Assembly: GCA_035301345.1 (NCBI GenBank)
Contig: DATGUM010000009.1
Span: forward strand, 1-64,000
Reading direction: 5' to 3'
From: CALAMD01 sp035301345
Lineage (GTDB): Bacteria > Bacillota > Bacilli > Bacillales > Amphibacillaceae
DNA: 64,000 nt
Below, one piece after another: positions 9,187 through 17,846 of the stretch. The notes under the pieces are model-generated. The model was given only the letters and a program-made list of their open reading frames with translations, made no database searches and was not told the origin of the DNA. Both the position numbers and the translations under genes were made by a program. Position 1 is the stretch's first letter. Each line of letters opens with the position of its first letter.

Positions 9187-10266
9187 ATGAAGAAGAAATT
9201 ACTTTTTCTGTTAACAACAATGTTTGCATTAATGTTAGTGTTAGCAGCTTGTGGTGACAGTAGTGAGGAGTCAGAGTCAGCGGAAGAAAATGGTGAGGAT
9301 GAGTCGACAGAAGAGGAGACAGAAACAGCATCAATCGATATTGGAATGTTGAAGCTTACGAGCTCAGCGCCTTTATTTATTGCGATTGAAAATGGATTCT
9401 TTGAAGATGAAGACTTACAAGTAAATGTTGAATGGTTCGATGCAGCACAACCAATTGCAGTAGCAACTGCAGGTGGCGATGTTGATGTTGGAGCGACAGG
9501 AATTACTGCGAGCTTATACAATATGGTAGGTGGCGGTGAAGAGTTATTAATCGTTGCTGATAAAGGGCGAGAAGAAGAAGGTTATTCGTCAACAGCAATG
9601 ATGGTACCGGAAGATTCAGATGTTGAAGAAATTGCTGATTTAAAAGGGAAGCAAATCGGAATTACACAAACAGGATCAACGTTCCATTACATGGCAGGCC
9701 GTTTACTTGAAGAACACGGTTTATCAACTGACGACGTTGAATTAGTTCCTTTAAATAGTATTCCAGGACTGATGGAAACACTTGAAAGTGAACAAGTAGA
9801 CGCTGTTTTATTAAATGAGCCGAATATTTCACTCGTTGAAGAAGAAGGATACGGAAAACAGATTGCACAAGTAGGAGATAACATTGATTATCAAACGTCA
9901 GGTATTTTCTTCTCGAAGAAATTTGCTGATGATGAAGAAGTAGCGAAGCGTTTCTTAAAAGCTTACGCAAAAGCAACACAGTACTACTATGATGCTGTTT
10001 TAGAAAAAGAGGGCGATGAAATCGTTCCTGGAGAGAACTTTGATGAAGTAGTAGCAATTATTGCAGACTATACAGATCAAGAGCCTGAAATTATTGAAAA
10101 AGGACTGCCGTACATGGACCGCGATGGTGTGTTACTTGATGGAGATATTCAAACACAAATCGATTGGTATATGAAGGAAGGTTTACTAGAAGTAGATTTA
10201 GATGCAAGTGAGATTGTTAATACAGAATTACTCGATGAAGCGCTCAGTGAATTAGGAAGTGAGTAA
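9187..10266 (+). CDS. ABC transporter substrate-binding lipoprotein, NMT1/SsuA type
   Basis: 359-residue solute receptor anchored as a lipoprotein: signal peptide 1-21 with lipobox LAAC (Cys22), then an acidic Ser/Glu linker (about 24-46), then an NMT1/THI5-like binding domain. Patterns such as DVDVGATGITASLY and the later NEPNISLVEEEGYG are usual in receptors for nitrate, taurine, sulfonates or thiamine precursors (NitT/TauT family). The ligand cannot be told. It heads a three-gene importer operon, with CodY-like and palindromic sites upstream. AT-rich spacer and GGAGG (9175-9179) support the start. Confidence 0.88.
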   Translation: MKKKLLFLLTTMFALMLVLAACGDSSEESESAEENGEDESTEEETETASIDIGMLKLTSSAPLFIAIENGFFEDEDLQVNVEWFDAAQPIAVATAGGDVDVGATGITASLYNMVGGGEELLIVADKGREEEGYSSTAMMVPEDSDVEEIADLKGKQIGITQTGSTFHYMAGRLLEEHGLSTDDVELVPLNSIPGLMETLESEQVDAVLLNEPNISLVEEEGYGKQIAQVGDNIDYQTSGIFFSKKFADDEEVAKRFLKAYAKATQYYYDAVLEKEGDEIVPGENFDEVVAIIADYTDQEPEIIEKGLPYMDRDGVLLDGDIQTQIDWYMKEGLLEVDLDASEIVNTELLDEALSELGSE

Positions 10267-10267
10267 T

Positions 10268-11038
10268 ATGCAAATCGTTATCGATGGTGTCGGCAAGACA
10301 TTTACTGATACGAAAAAGAAACAAGTTGTCGCTTTAGAAGATATTAATTTTTCTATTAAAGAACAAGAATTTGTTGTCCTTGTCGGCCCGAGTGGTTGTG
10401 GGAAGTCTACATTGCTAAATATCGTCGGTGGTTTATTATCGCCGACGACAGGGCAAGTATACTTTGACGGTATTGAAGATAAGACGCCAAATTTAGGAAT
10501 TGTCTTTCAAGAGATTGCTTTATTCCCGTGGCGTACCGTTTTTCAAAACGTCGTTTACGGGTTACAGGAAAATGGTGTGAGTCGAAAAGAACAGCGTGAA
10601 AAAGGGCAACATTATATTGATATGGTTGGTTTAACAGGTTTTGAAAATGCTTATCCGAAACAATTATCAGGTGGTATGAAGCAACGTGCAGGAATTGCTC
10701 GTGCACTTGCGATTGAGCCTGATTTATTGCTCATGGATGAGCCGTTTTCTGCACTTGATGCACAGACGCGGACGATTATGCAAGAAGAACTATTGACGAT
10801 TTGGAATCGTACAAAGTTAAGTACACTGTACGTGACGCACAATATTCAAGAAGCGGTTTATTTAGCAGATCGTGTCATTGTTCTTTCGCGTCACCCTGGA
10901 AAAATTAAAAGTATTATTGATATTGATTTACCGAAAACGGGACGAAATGATGAGGAACATCGGTTAGCATTTGAACAGTACGCTGATGATATCTGGCAAC
11001 TCATTCGTCATGACGCCGAAGAAGCATTGAAGGAGTAA
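10268..11038 (+). CDS. ABC transporter ATP-binding protein, NitT/TauT type
   Basis: 256-residue ATPase of the importer. Walker A GPSGCGKST, the Q-loop, signature LSGGMKQR and Walker B LLLMDEP are intact, and the switch His lies in YVTHN. The ATG at 10268 fits the AGGAAG site at 10255-10260 better than the in-frame GTG at 10259. It overlaps or abuts both neighbours, which points to coupled translation with the receptor and the permease. Confidence 0.9.
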   Translation: MQIVIDGVGKTFTDTKKKQVVALEDINFSIKEQEFVVLVGPSGCGKSTLLNIVGGLLSPTTGQVYFDGIEDKTPNLGIVFQEIALFPWRTVFQNVVYGLQENGVSRKEQREKGQHYIDMVGLTGFENAYPKQLSGGMKQRAGIARALAIEPDLLLMDEPFSALDAQTRTIMQEELLTIWNRTKLSTLYVTHNIQEAVYLADRVIVLSRHPGKIKSIIDIDLPKTGRNDEEHRLAFEQYADDIWQLIRHDAEEALKE

Positions 11039-11835
11039 TGATGATGAAGCAACAAAAAGTTATGATTAAAAATAGAGTCGCTTTTCTCGAAAAGAAAATA
11101 CCGATTTATGCCTCTTTTTTAGGTATTATTGGTTTGCTTTTAGTGTGGGAATTGATTACTCAATTGAAGCTCGTTTCGCCACTCTTTTTACCAGCCCCGT
11201 CTGCGATCGTTTCAACAGGTTGGGAAATGGTCGTTAGTGGAGAAATATATAATAACTTAACGGCGAGTCTCTTTCGTATCGTCGTAGGCTATATTATCGG
11301 GGCAATTGTCGGGATTGTTATTGGATTATTACTCGGTTTTTCGAAATGGTTTGATGCCATCGGAACACCAGTTGTTTATTCAATTTATCCGATCCCTAAA
11401 ATTGCTTTACTTCCGTTATTTATTTTGTGGCTCGGTATCGGTGAGTTATCAAAAGTAACGATTATTGCCTTAGGTGTCTTTTTCCCTGTTGTTATTAATA
11501 CGTTTTCGGGTGTGAAGAACGTTGACCAAATGTTAATTAAAGCGGCAGTCACATTCGGTTCTAGTCCATTTAACGTCATTCGAAAAGTTATTTTACCAGG
11601 CTCGTTACCGATGATTTTTGCTGGACTTAAGTTAGCAGCGGGGACGTCACTCTTACTACTCGTTGCTGCAGAGATGATTGCTGCTCAAAGTGGTATTGGC
11701 TCAATGGTTCTGCATTACGGTAATTTAATGATTACGACGAAGTTGATGGTAGGAGTGCTCGTCTTATCTATTTTAGGATTAGCATTTAACCGTGGCTTGC
11801 ACTGGCTTGAGATAAAATTACTCCCGTGGAAATAA
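11038..11835 (+). CDS. ABC transporter permease, NitT/TauT type
   Basis: Binding-protein-dependent permease of about 265 residues with six membrane segments (near 25, 80, 110, 135, 190-205 and 235) and an EAA-like loop around AAVTFGSSPFNVIRKVILPGSLP, the contact with the ATPase. Three ATG codons in a row (11038, 11041, 11044) follow AGGAG at 11031-11035; the spacing favours 11041 or 11044, the protein hardly changes. It is the last gene of the operon; a terminator follows. Confidence 0.88.
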   Translation: MMMKQQKVMIKNRVAFLEKKIPIYASFLGIIGLLLVWELITQLKLVSPLFLPAPSAIVSTGWEMVVSGEIYNNLTASLFRIVVGYIIGAIVGIVIGLLLGFSKWFDAIGTPVVYSIYPIPKIALLPLFILWLGIGELSKVTIIALGVFFPVVINTFSGVKNVDQMLIKAAVTFGSSPFNVIRKVILPGSLPMIFAGLKLAAGTSLLLLVAAEMIAAQSGIGSMVLHYGNLMITTKLMVGVLVLSILGLAFNRGLHWLEIKLLPWK

Positions 11836-11861
11836 AGAAATAATTTCGTTATAAGGTTAAT

Positions 11862-11941
11862 AATAAACGAGAAATGATGTGATTGATTAGAAAGAAGCGT
11901 CTGATTTTTCTTCTGTTCATCCATTCGTTGTCTCGTTTATT
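11862..11941 (+). terminator. Terminator after the ABC importer operon
   Basis: An 11-bp perfect outer stem (11862-11872 with 11931-11941) encloses an A/G-rich strand and a matching T/C-rich strand, followed by TTCATTTTTT. Confidence 0.65.
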
Positions 11942-11988
11942 TCATTTTTTATAAATGATAAGATACGTTACTAAATGAGGTATGCTAG

Positions 11989-12630
11989 ATGAACAATTTT
12001 ATTCAACTCAATGAAGTGAATATATTTATTACACTCGAACTATTAATGGCTTTATTTATTATTTGTTTCTTATTCATGCGCTACTTCTTTCCAGAGGTGA
12101 AGCAACGCATCATTTTTATGTGGTTATTTGCTTGTTTGCTTTTATTAGAAGTATTATTAGTTATTTATTTGTATCGATCAACAGGACAAGTAACGACGTT
12201 GCAAGTTGTCATCGTTTTATTCATTGGTTATGCTCTGACATTTGGCCTAAATGACTTTAAAAAGTTAGACCGTTATTTAAAAATGAAAATAGGTAAGTGG
12301 CGTGGTATTCAATTATTAACTGATGAAGAAATTTGGGAAATGGAGTTAGCGAAACATCCGAAAGTTGTTGCGAGGAAAAATCGGCGTTGGTGGTATAGTC
12401 ATGCAGCAATATTTATCGTTGCACACTTTATTTTTTGGTACGTCTACGGTGACAACACGTACCCACTGACACATTATTTAACAGATATTTCTTGGTGGAC
12501 TGACGGGAATCTAGCAATGTCTCCATTTAATGATTTACTTATTTTACAAGTGAGTCAATTATGGACGGTTATTTTTGTTGTAGACACAATCGTTTCATGG
12601 TCACATACACTTTTTCCCGATAAAAAATAA
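11989..12630 (+). CDS. Membrane protein of unknown function
   Basis: 213 residues; I do not recognise the family. Visible features are three hydrophobic segments in the N-terminal half (about 15-33, 43-61, 68-86), a basic cytoplasmic stretch (KKLDRYLKMKIGKWRG and later KNRRWWYSH), one segment near 138-152 and a C-terminal hydrophobic stretch (about 186-203). It contains many Trp and Tyr. It stands alone between two terminators. The ATG at 11989 is preceded by TGAGGTATG, a moderate ribosome site. Confidence 0.7.
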   Translation: MNNFIQLNEVNIFITLELLMALFIICFLFMRYFFPEVKQRIIFMWLFACLLLLEVLLVIYLYRSTGQVTTLQVVIVLFIGYALTFGLNDFKKLDRYLKMKIGKWRGIQLLTDEEIWEMELAKHPKVVARKNRRWWYSHAAIFIVAHFIFWYVYGDNTYPLTHYLTDISWWTDGNLAMSPFNDLLILQVSQLWTVIFVVDTIVSWSHTLFPDKK

Positions 12631-12653
12631 CTACTAAAAATCAGCAAAAATAG

Positions 12654-12696
12654 AGAAGGTAATTTCAGTGATTGTTACGTACTGAAATTACCTTCT
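12654..12696. terminator. Bidirectional terminator
   Basis: A 16-bp perfect stem (12654-12669 with 12681-12696) with an 11-nt loop, lying between the convergent membrane-protein gene and yerD. The flanking T or A runs are short, so efficiency is uncertain. Confidence 0.7.
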
Positions 12697-12727
12697 TATG
12701 TTCGTAAGACTCTAAAATAATAAACGC

Positions 12728-14347
12728 TTATGGTAAATGTGATTTGTTTACAAGTGAAGGGGACTCCACCATTTTCTGTTTAAATGCTTTTCCTGCTAAC
12801 ACTTGTCCAGAATCTGTTCGACAGACGAGATGTTTAGACGTTAGTTTCGTTGGACAATCGACCCCTGCAGCTGCAGCGATGTTAAATAGTCCTTCACGTA
12901 AAGAAATAATATAATTTGCTACACGGTAAACTTTTTCTTCAACGACTAACGCTTTTTCACGTTTTGGATCCGTCGTTGCTACGCCGACAGGGCATGTATT
13001 GTTATGGCAAACTTCAGCCATAATACAGCCGACAGAAATCATCATTCCTCTCGCCGTACTAATTAAGTCAGCGCCTAAACAGAGCGCATAACCAATCATA
13101 TCTGGTGTGACTAATTTTCCGGAAGCAATAATTTTTAATTGGTCACGTATTTCGTATTGACGGAGCAGTTCATCGAGCATTGGCAAAGCAGTGTATAGAG
13201 GTAATCCAGCAGCATCAGATAATTCTTGATACGTAGCCCCTGTCCCACCTTCAGCGCCATCAATCGTTATAAAATCAGGTATAATTGTTGATTCAGCAAT
13301 TTCACGAACGAACGTTTCAAGTTCAATTTTAGATCCAGCAACTATTTTGACACCGACTGGTTTACCGCCAATGTCTCGTAATTGTTGGACGAAATTCATT
13401 AAACTGTTTGTATCTTTATAGTCACGAAAGCGGTTAGGACTATCAATAGATTGCCACGGCGTTACGCCACGTATTTCAGCAATTTCAGGCGTGACTTTAC
13501 CTGCTTCAATATGTCCACCCCGTGTTTTTGCTCCTTGGGCAAGCTTAATTTCAAACGCTTTAATTTGTTCGACATCACTTTTTTCCTTAAATGCTTCGGG
13601 TGAGAAATCACCTTCAGCTGTTCGGACGCCAAACATTCCAGGGCCAATTTGCATAATAACGTCGGTATTTCCTTTTAAATGATGGTTTGATAAACCACCT
13701 TCCCCCGTGTTCATCCACGTACCACCAGCTAAACCGAGGCCTTCAGAAAGGGCGGTGATAGCATTTTTCCCGAGTGATCCATAGCTCATGGCAGATTGAC
13801 CGACGAGGCCTTTCGTTATAAAAGGTTTCGTGCACGTATGTTCACCAATAATGACGGCATTTTCATCACTTAAATAATAAGGATCAACAGCAGCGGCTTC
13901 ACGATGTTCTTTTCGTGTGAGTAAGCCTTCTCGATCAATATGGTATAGTTTCGTTTTTACTTTAGGTTCTTGATCAATGCTTAGTTCATCGTGAAGTAAG
14001 GGGAACATTTTATTTGCGATATAAAAGCCTGGCTTATCGAAGTCTCGTTCAGAACCAAATGCATGAATACGACTTTTATATTTCCCAGCTTTTACAACGT
14101 TTATGTATTGGTGACGCGAAAATGGTTTACCTTCTCGGTTCGTCGTAAATAAATACTGTCTTAACTCTGGACCAATATTTTCAAGTAAATACCTCACGTT
14201 ACCAAGTACGGGATAATTTCTTAAAACGGAATGTTCTTTTTGCCTGGCGTCTAAAACATACACCCATAAAAAGAACAGCAGAGGTCCAATAATAATAATT
14301 GCTAAAATAACAAAAACTATTAAAGCTAACCATTCGACAACACTCAT
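12728..14347 (-). CDS. yerD: Glutamate-synthase-family FMN protein YerD
   Basis: 539-residue protein with the FMN-binding glutamate synthase domain (GltB2-like), resembling B. subtilis YerD. An N-terminal membrane segment (about 7-30) anchors it. The barrel shows IDGAEGGTGATY and the CX5CX4C pattern in GCIMAEVCHNNTCPVG, which in glutamate synthase binds a 3Fe-4S cluster. It has no glutaminase domain, so it is not a full GltB; the physiological reaction is unknown. The ribosome site is weak. It is transcribed toward the terminator at 12654-12696. Confidence 0.88.
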   Translation of the reverse strand: MSVVEWLALIVFVILAIIIIGPLLFFLWVYVLDARQKEHSVLRNYPVLGNVRYLLENIGPELRQYLFTTNREGKPFSRHQYINVVKAGKYKSRIHAFGSERDFDKPGFYIANKMFPLLHDELSIDQEPKVKTKLYHIDREGLLTRKEHREAAAVDPYYLSDENAVIIGEHTCTKPFITKGLVGQSAMSYGSLGKNAITALSEGLGLAGGTWMNTGEGGLSNHHLKGNTDVIMQIGPGMFGVRTAEGDFSPEAFKEKSDVEQIKAFEIKLAQGAKTRGGHIEAGKVTPEIAEIRGVTPWQSIDSPNRFRDYKDTNSLMNFVQQLRDIGGKPVGVKIVAGSKIELETFVREIAESTIIPDFITIDGAEGGTGATYQELSDAAGLPLYTALPMLDELLRQYEIRDQLKIIASGKLVTPDMIGYALCLGADLISTARGMMISVGCIMAEVCHNNTCPVGVATTDPKREKALVVEEKVYRVANYIISLREGLFNIAAAAGVDCPTKLTSKHLVCRTDSGQVLAGKAFKQKMVESPSLVNKSHLP

Positions 14348-14453
14348 TTTTTCACATCCAAATTTTATTTTTCTTCTGCTTGAAAGATTTACTTCACATT
14401 TTATTGTAAAGGATGTTTATAAGTTCGGTCAATGAGTTATTTTATTAACAGAA

Positions 14454-14615
14454 CTATCCACATTAAAAACATGTTGTTATTAACTTTCTCTTTGTTATCC
14501 ACACTTATCCACAGATTTAATAGAAACATGTGAACATGACTATACACAGAAATTGCCAAAGTTACACACGAAAAAACAGACTTACCAACAGAATTGTGTA
14601 CATATCTGTGGATAA
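14454..14615. other. DnaA-box cluster
   Basis: Three perfect DnaA boxes TTATCCACA occur in 162 bp: 14495-14503 and 14505-14513 on the plus strand, only one base apart, and 14607-14615 on the minus strand. A one-mismatch box CTATCCACA is at 14454-14462. The stretch is A+T rich and gene-free (14348-14631). There is no dnaA or dnaN nearby, so this is more likely a DnaA-binding cluster of the kind that titrates DnaA in Bacillus than the origin. The last box sits in one arm of the brnQ terminator. Confidence 0.65.
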
Positions 14616-14625
14616 GTCTGTTTAC
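14571..14625 (-). terminator. Terminator after brnQ
   Basis: Ten-bp stem (14575-14584 with 14613-14622) with a long loop; on the minus strand it is followed by TTTTTT. It ends brnQ and overlaps the minus-strand DnaA box. Confidence 0.65.
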
Positions 14626-14631
14626 ATGTGT

Positions 14632-15978
14632 TTATTGTGCAGTTTGTCTCGTTCTTGCAATAATACTAGTAATAATCATCACGACAAGTGCAGGTAGAAT
14701 CCATCCGAGTCCTTCAGATGAAAGTGGTAAGTATTTGTTAAAGAATGTAATGATTGGTTGGAAAGCACCTGCATCCTCAAATCCAAGTGACTGATACAAT
14801 GCTTTCACACCATCAAAGATACTAATAATAAATGTTATTCCAACAGTCGCTACGTAAACAGATTGTTTATGGTTAAAGAATGGTGAAGCGAACGTTAAAA
14901 TCATAATGACCATTGCTAACGGATATAAGAACATTAATACAGGTAATGAAAATGTAATGATGTTCGTTAAGCCGAAGTTAGCGAATATGAACGTAATGAC
15001 ACTAAAGAACATCACTAACGTTTTATAACTAATACGAGGCAGTAATGTATGGAAATACTCTGCGTTTGCTGTAATTAGTCCGATTGCAGTTGTTAAACAC
15101 GCAAGCGTAATGACGATAGCGAGTAAAATTTGTCCGAACGTACCGAAATAGTAGCCAGCAGTTCCGCTTAAAACGGGTCCACCATTATCAAAAAGTTCTA
15201 AAACGGACGTACTCGTTGCTCCTAAATAAGCAATACCGACATAAATAACTGCCAGTAAAATGATCGCTACGAGTCCAGATTTAGCAATTTCAGTAAAGAT
15301 TTTACGTTTTTCAGTGACACCAAATGAGCGAATCGCTTGAATAACGATAATACCGAATACGAGTGAAGCGAGGGCGTCCATCGTATTGTACCCTTCAAGA
15401 AAACCGTTAATAAATGCGTTTGTTTCATATGACTCATGTGGCGAGCCAATTGGTCCCATCGGCTTAAATATAACGACTAATAATAAGCTAACGAGTAAAA
15501 AGACTAAAATAGGTGCCATAATCTTCCCGACGTTATTCACGAGTTTGCCTGGATAAGCTGAAAAGAAATAAGCAATCGCAAAAAAGATAAGTGTAAAGAT
15601 GAGTAAAGCAATGCTCTGTGAGCCATCAGGAACAAATGATGCAATACCTACTTCAAAGGCTACCGTTCCTGTACGAGGTGCAGCAAAGAAAGGCCCGATT
15701 GTTAAATATAAAAGAATTGTAAATGATAGCCCGTATAAGGGATGGACACGACTAGAGAGCTCTTGTAAATTTTTACTACCGGAAAATCCGATCGCGAGAA
15801 TACCGAGTAAAGGTAGTCCGACACCAGTAATTAAAAAGCCGAAGCTCGCTGTCCATACGTGGTCACCTGAATATTGACCAAGCTGTGCCGGGAAAATTAA
15901 GTTTCCTGCACCAAAAAATAATGCAAATAGCATAAATCCAATAGCTATACTTGCACTCGTTGAAAGTTTATTATTCAT
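14632..15978 (-). CDS. brnQ: Branched-chain amino acid carrier BrnQ
   Basis: 448-residue LIVCS-family symporter for leucine, isoleucine and valine, with about 12 membrane segments. The N-terminus ASIAIGFMLFALFFGAGNLI and PAQLGQYSG are characteristic. The ATG encoding MNNKL is chosen because GGAGAG lies 7 nt upstream; the ORF-extending ATG five codons earlier overlaps that site. No T-box or CodY consensus is seen in its leader. It is transcribed away from lemA and ends at a terminator next to the DnaA-box cluster. Confidence 0.93.
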   Translation of the reverse strand: MNNKLSTSASIAIGFMLFALFFGAGNLIFPAQLGQYSGDHVWTASFGFLITGVGLPLLGILAIGFSGSKNLQELSSRVHPLYGLSFTILLYLTIGPFFAAPRTGTVAFEVGIASFVPDGSQSIALLIFTLIFFAIAYFFSAYPGKLVNNVGKIMAPILVFLLVSLLLVVIFKPMGPIGSPHESYETNAFINGFLEGYNTMDALASLVFGIIVIQAIRSFGVTEKRKIFTEIAKSGLVAIILLAVIYVGIAYLGATSTSVLELFDNGGPVLSGTAGYYFGTFGQILLAIVITLACLTTAIGLITANAEYFHTLLPRISYKTLVMFFSVITFIFANFGLTNIITFSLPVLMFLYPLAMVIMILTFASPFFNHKQSVYVATVGITFIISIFDGVKALYQSLGFEDAGAFQPIITFFNKYLPLSSEGLGWILPALVVMIITSIIARTRQTAQ

Positions 15979-16170
15979 TATGAATCTCTCCATTTATTCC
16001 AATTGTTTTTAAAGAAATGAACCTTCACAATTGTCGCATAATTATGTTCATAAAATCAAGTGTATTTAGAAGTTGTTAAATGATTTTAATATAAATGTTT
16101 TTGTAAAAGTAGGTTAGAAAGAATAATCCTATTATGTTATAATTAGCCATTAAAAGAAGAGGTGATTTTA

Positions 16171-16716
16171 ATGACAACAATTATTATTATTGTCGTAATT
16201 GTCCTTATTGGGCTATATGTTATGTCCCAATATAATGGCATGATTAAATTGCGTAACTGGGTGCAAGAATCTTGGCATCAAATTGATGTTCAGTTACAAA
16301 GACGGCATGATTTAATACCTAATTTAGTAAACACAGTTAAAGGATATGCAACCCATGAACAAGAAACGTTAGAGAAAGTTATTCAGGCGAGAAATCAACT
16401 CGTCGAAGGTACGCCTCAAGAAAGAATTGAAGCAGATAACCAAATTCAAGAAACATTGCGTTCAATTTTTGCTTTATCAGAGTCATATCCAGACTTAAAG
16501 GCGAATGAAAACTTCTTAAAACTTCAAGATGAATTAACGGAAACTGAAAACAAAGTTGCGTATTCACGTCAGCTATATAATAAAACGGTTGCAGATTACA
16601 ACATAAAACGTGAGACATTTCCAACGAATATTATTGCAAATATGTTCGGATTTAAGCGAGAAGAGATGTTAGAAGCGCCAGAAGAAAGTCGTGAAGCACC
16701 AACTGTTTCATTTTAA
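16171..16716 (+). CDS. lemA: LemA family protein
   Basis: 181 residues: an N-terminal membrane segment (about 2-18), then a helical LemA domain with the family patterns NWVQESWHQIDVQLQRRHDLIPNL (near 30-53) and later AYSRQLYNKTVADYN. The ATG at 16171 is 8 nt from AAGAGGTG; the GTG at 16162 lies inside that site. Function is not firmly known; lemA is often next to htpX, as here (18-bp gap), and the pair is linked to membrane protein quality control. Confidence 0.92.
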   Translation: MTTIIIIVVIVLIGLYVMSQYNGMIKLRNWVQESWHQIDVQLQRRHDLIPNLVNTVKGYATHEQETLEKVIQARNQLVEGTPQERIEADNQIQETLRSIFALSESYPDLKANENFLKLQDELTETENKVAYSRQLYNKTVADYNIKRETFPTNIIANMFGFKREEMLEAPEESREAPTVSF

Positions 16717-16734
16717 TAGAGAGGGAAAAATAAT

Positions 16735-17628
16735 ATGTTATATAAGCAAATTCAAGATAATAAAAGAAAAACGATTTTGCTCGTTACCCTTTTTGTTAGT
16801 CTTACATTAGCCATTGGTTGGGCTGTCGGATATGCATTTAGTGAAAGTTCGATAAGCGGAATGGTTATTACTGCAATAATTTTAGTCGTTTATATTCCGA
16901 TGACTTATATGTCAGCAAGTTCTCAGGTGTTGAAAATGTCTGGAGCAAAAGAAGCAGATCGAAATGAACACGCTCAATTATATGCGATTGTTGAGGAGTT
17001 ATCACTCGTCTCTCGCGTTCCGATGCCTAAAGTATATATTATAGATGATCCTGCTTTAAATGCTTTCGCTACAGGCATTAAACCAGAAAAAGGAGCTGTT
17101 GCTTTTACGACAGGTCTTTTAGAAACGCTTAATCGCGAAGAGTTGTCTGGTGTCGTTGCTCACGAGCTCGCTCATATTCGAAATTATGATATTCGTTTAA
17201 TGACTATTTGTATTGCGCTTGTCGGTGTTATTATATTAATTGCAGACGTAGGAACGCGCTTCTTCTTTTTCGGTGGAAACAGACGAGGTGGCGGAGGTAA
17301 GCGTGGCGGAAATCCAATTATAATGATCGTTGCAATCTTACTTATCATACTTGCTCCAATGGCTGCTCAATTTACACGACTTGCTGTGTCGAGAAATAGA
17401 GAATACTTGGCAGATGCAACAGCCGTTGAATTTACACGTAATCCGGAAGGTCTTGTACGAGCTTTAAGAAAAATTAGCGGAGATACACGAGATGTGAAAA
17501 AAGCACAGGAATCTACAGCGTCTATGTACATTTCGCGTCCACTTAAAAAGAAGAAGAAAAATAGAAATAATATGTGGTCAACGCACCCGCCGATTGAAGA
17601 TCGCATTAAACGATTACAAGAGATGTGA
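16735..17628 (+). CDS. htpX: Membrane zinc protease HtpX
   Basis: M48-family membrane metalloprotease of 297 residues. Two N-terminal membrane segments (about 12-34 and 41-59) precede the cytosolic catalytic part with HELAH at 143-147 (zinc ligands His143 and His147) and the downstream Glu in SRNREYLADATAVEF. Between them lie two more hydrophobic segments (about 155-180 and 193-212), with a Gly/Arg-rich loop GGNRRGGGGKRGG. It forms an operon with lemA and ends at a terminator. Confidence 0.94.
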   Translation: MLYKQIQDNKRKTILLVTLFVSLTLAIGWAVGYAFSESSISGMVITAIILVVYIPMTYMSASSQVLKMSGAKEADRNEHAQLYAIVEELSLVSRVPMPKVYIIDDPALNAFATGIKPEKGAVAFTTGLLETLNREELSGVVAHELAHIRNYDIRLMTICIALVGVIILIADVGTRFFFFGGNRRGGGGKRGGNPIIMIVAILLIILAPMAAQFTRLAVSRNREYLADATAVEFTRNPEGLVRALRKISGDTRDVKKAQESTASMYISRPLKKKKKNRNNMWSTHPPIEDRIKRLQEM

Positions 17629-17660
17629 AACGAATCATTTTTCTTTCATATGACTGATTT

Positions 17661-17704
17661 ATGCCCCATTAGTTAGCATGTTCGCTAACTTGTGGGGTAT
17701 TTTT
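17661..17704 (+). terminator. Terminator after htpX
   Basis: A 17-bp stem with one mismatch pair region (17661-17677 with 17684-17700), 6-nt loop and TTTTTAT. Confidence 0.85.
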
Positions 17705-17770
17705 ATAGGATAAAAAGGCTTTTAAAATGTTGCGATGTCGTCTGGTGATCTATTGACTTAATTTTCTGAA

Positions 17771-17785
17771 GGCAATGATGTTGCC
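17771..17785. promoter_or_regulatory. Inverted repeat over metA -35
   Basis: GGCAA-N5-TTGCC, perfect arms, whose right arm overlaps the -35 of the metA promoter. It is a candidate operator; the protein that would bind it is unknown. Confidence 0.4.
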
Positions 17786-17809
17786 CGATTACGCCAATAT
17801 CTATATAAT
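17781..17809 (+). promoter_or_regulatory. SigA-type promoter of metA
   Basis: TTGCCC-N17-TATAAT. The transcript would start near 17816, leaving only about 30 nt of leader, too short for an S-box or T-box. Confidence 0.6.
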
Positions 17810-17846
17810 AAGATGTATGAATTTTATATAAAGGGAGAGGCGTCCG

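Noticed and set aside
14348..14631. Chromosome replication origin
   Set aside because: DnaA boxes are present, but there is no dnaA, dnaN or other origin-flanking gene, and the neighbours are metabolic genes.
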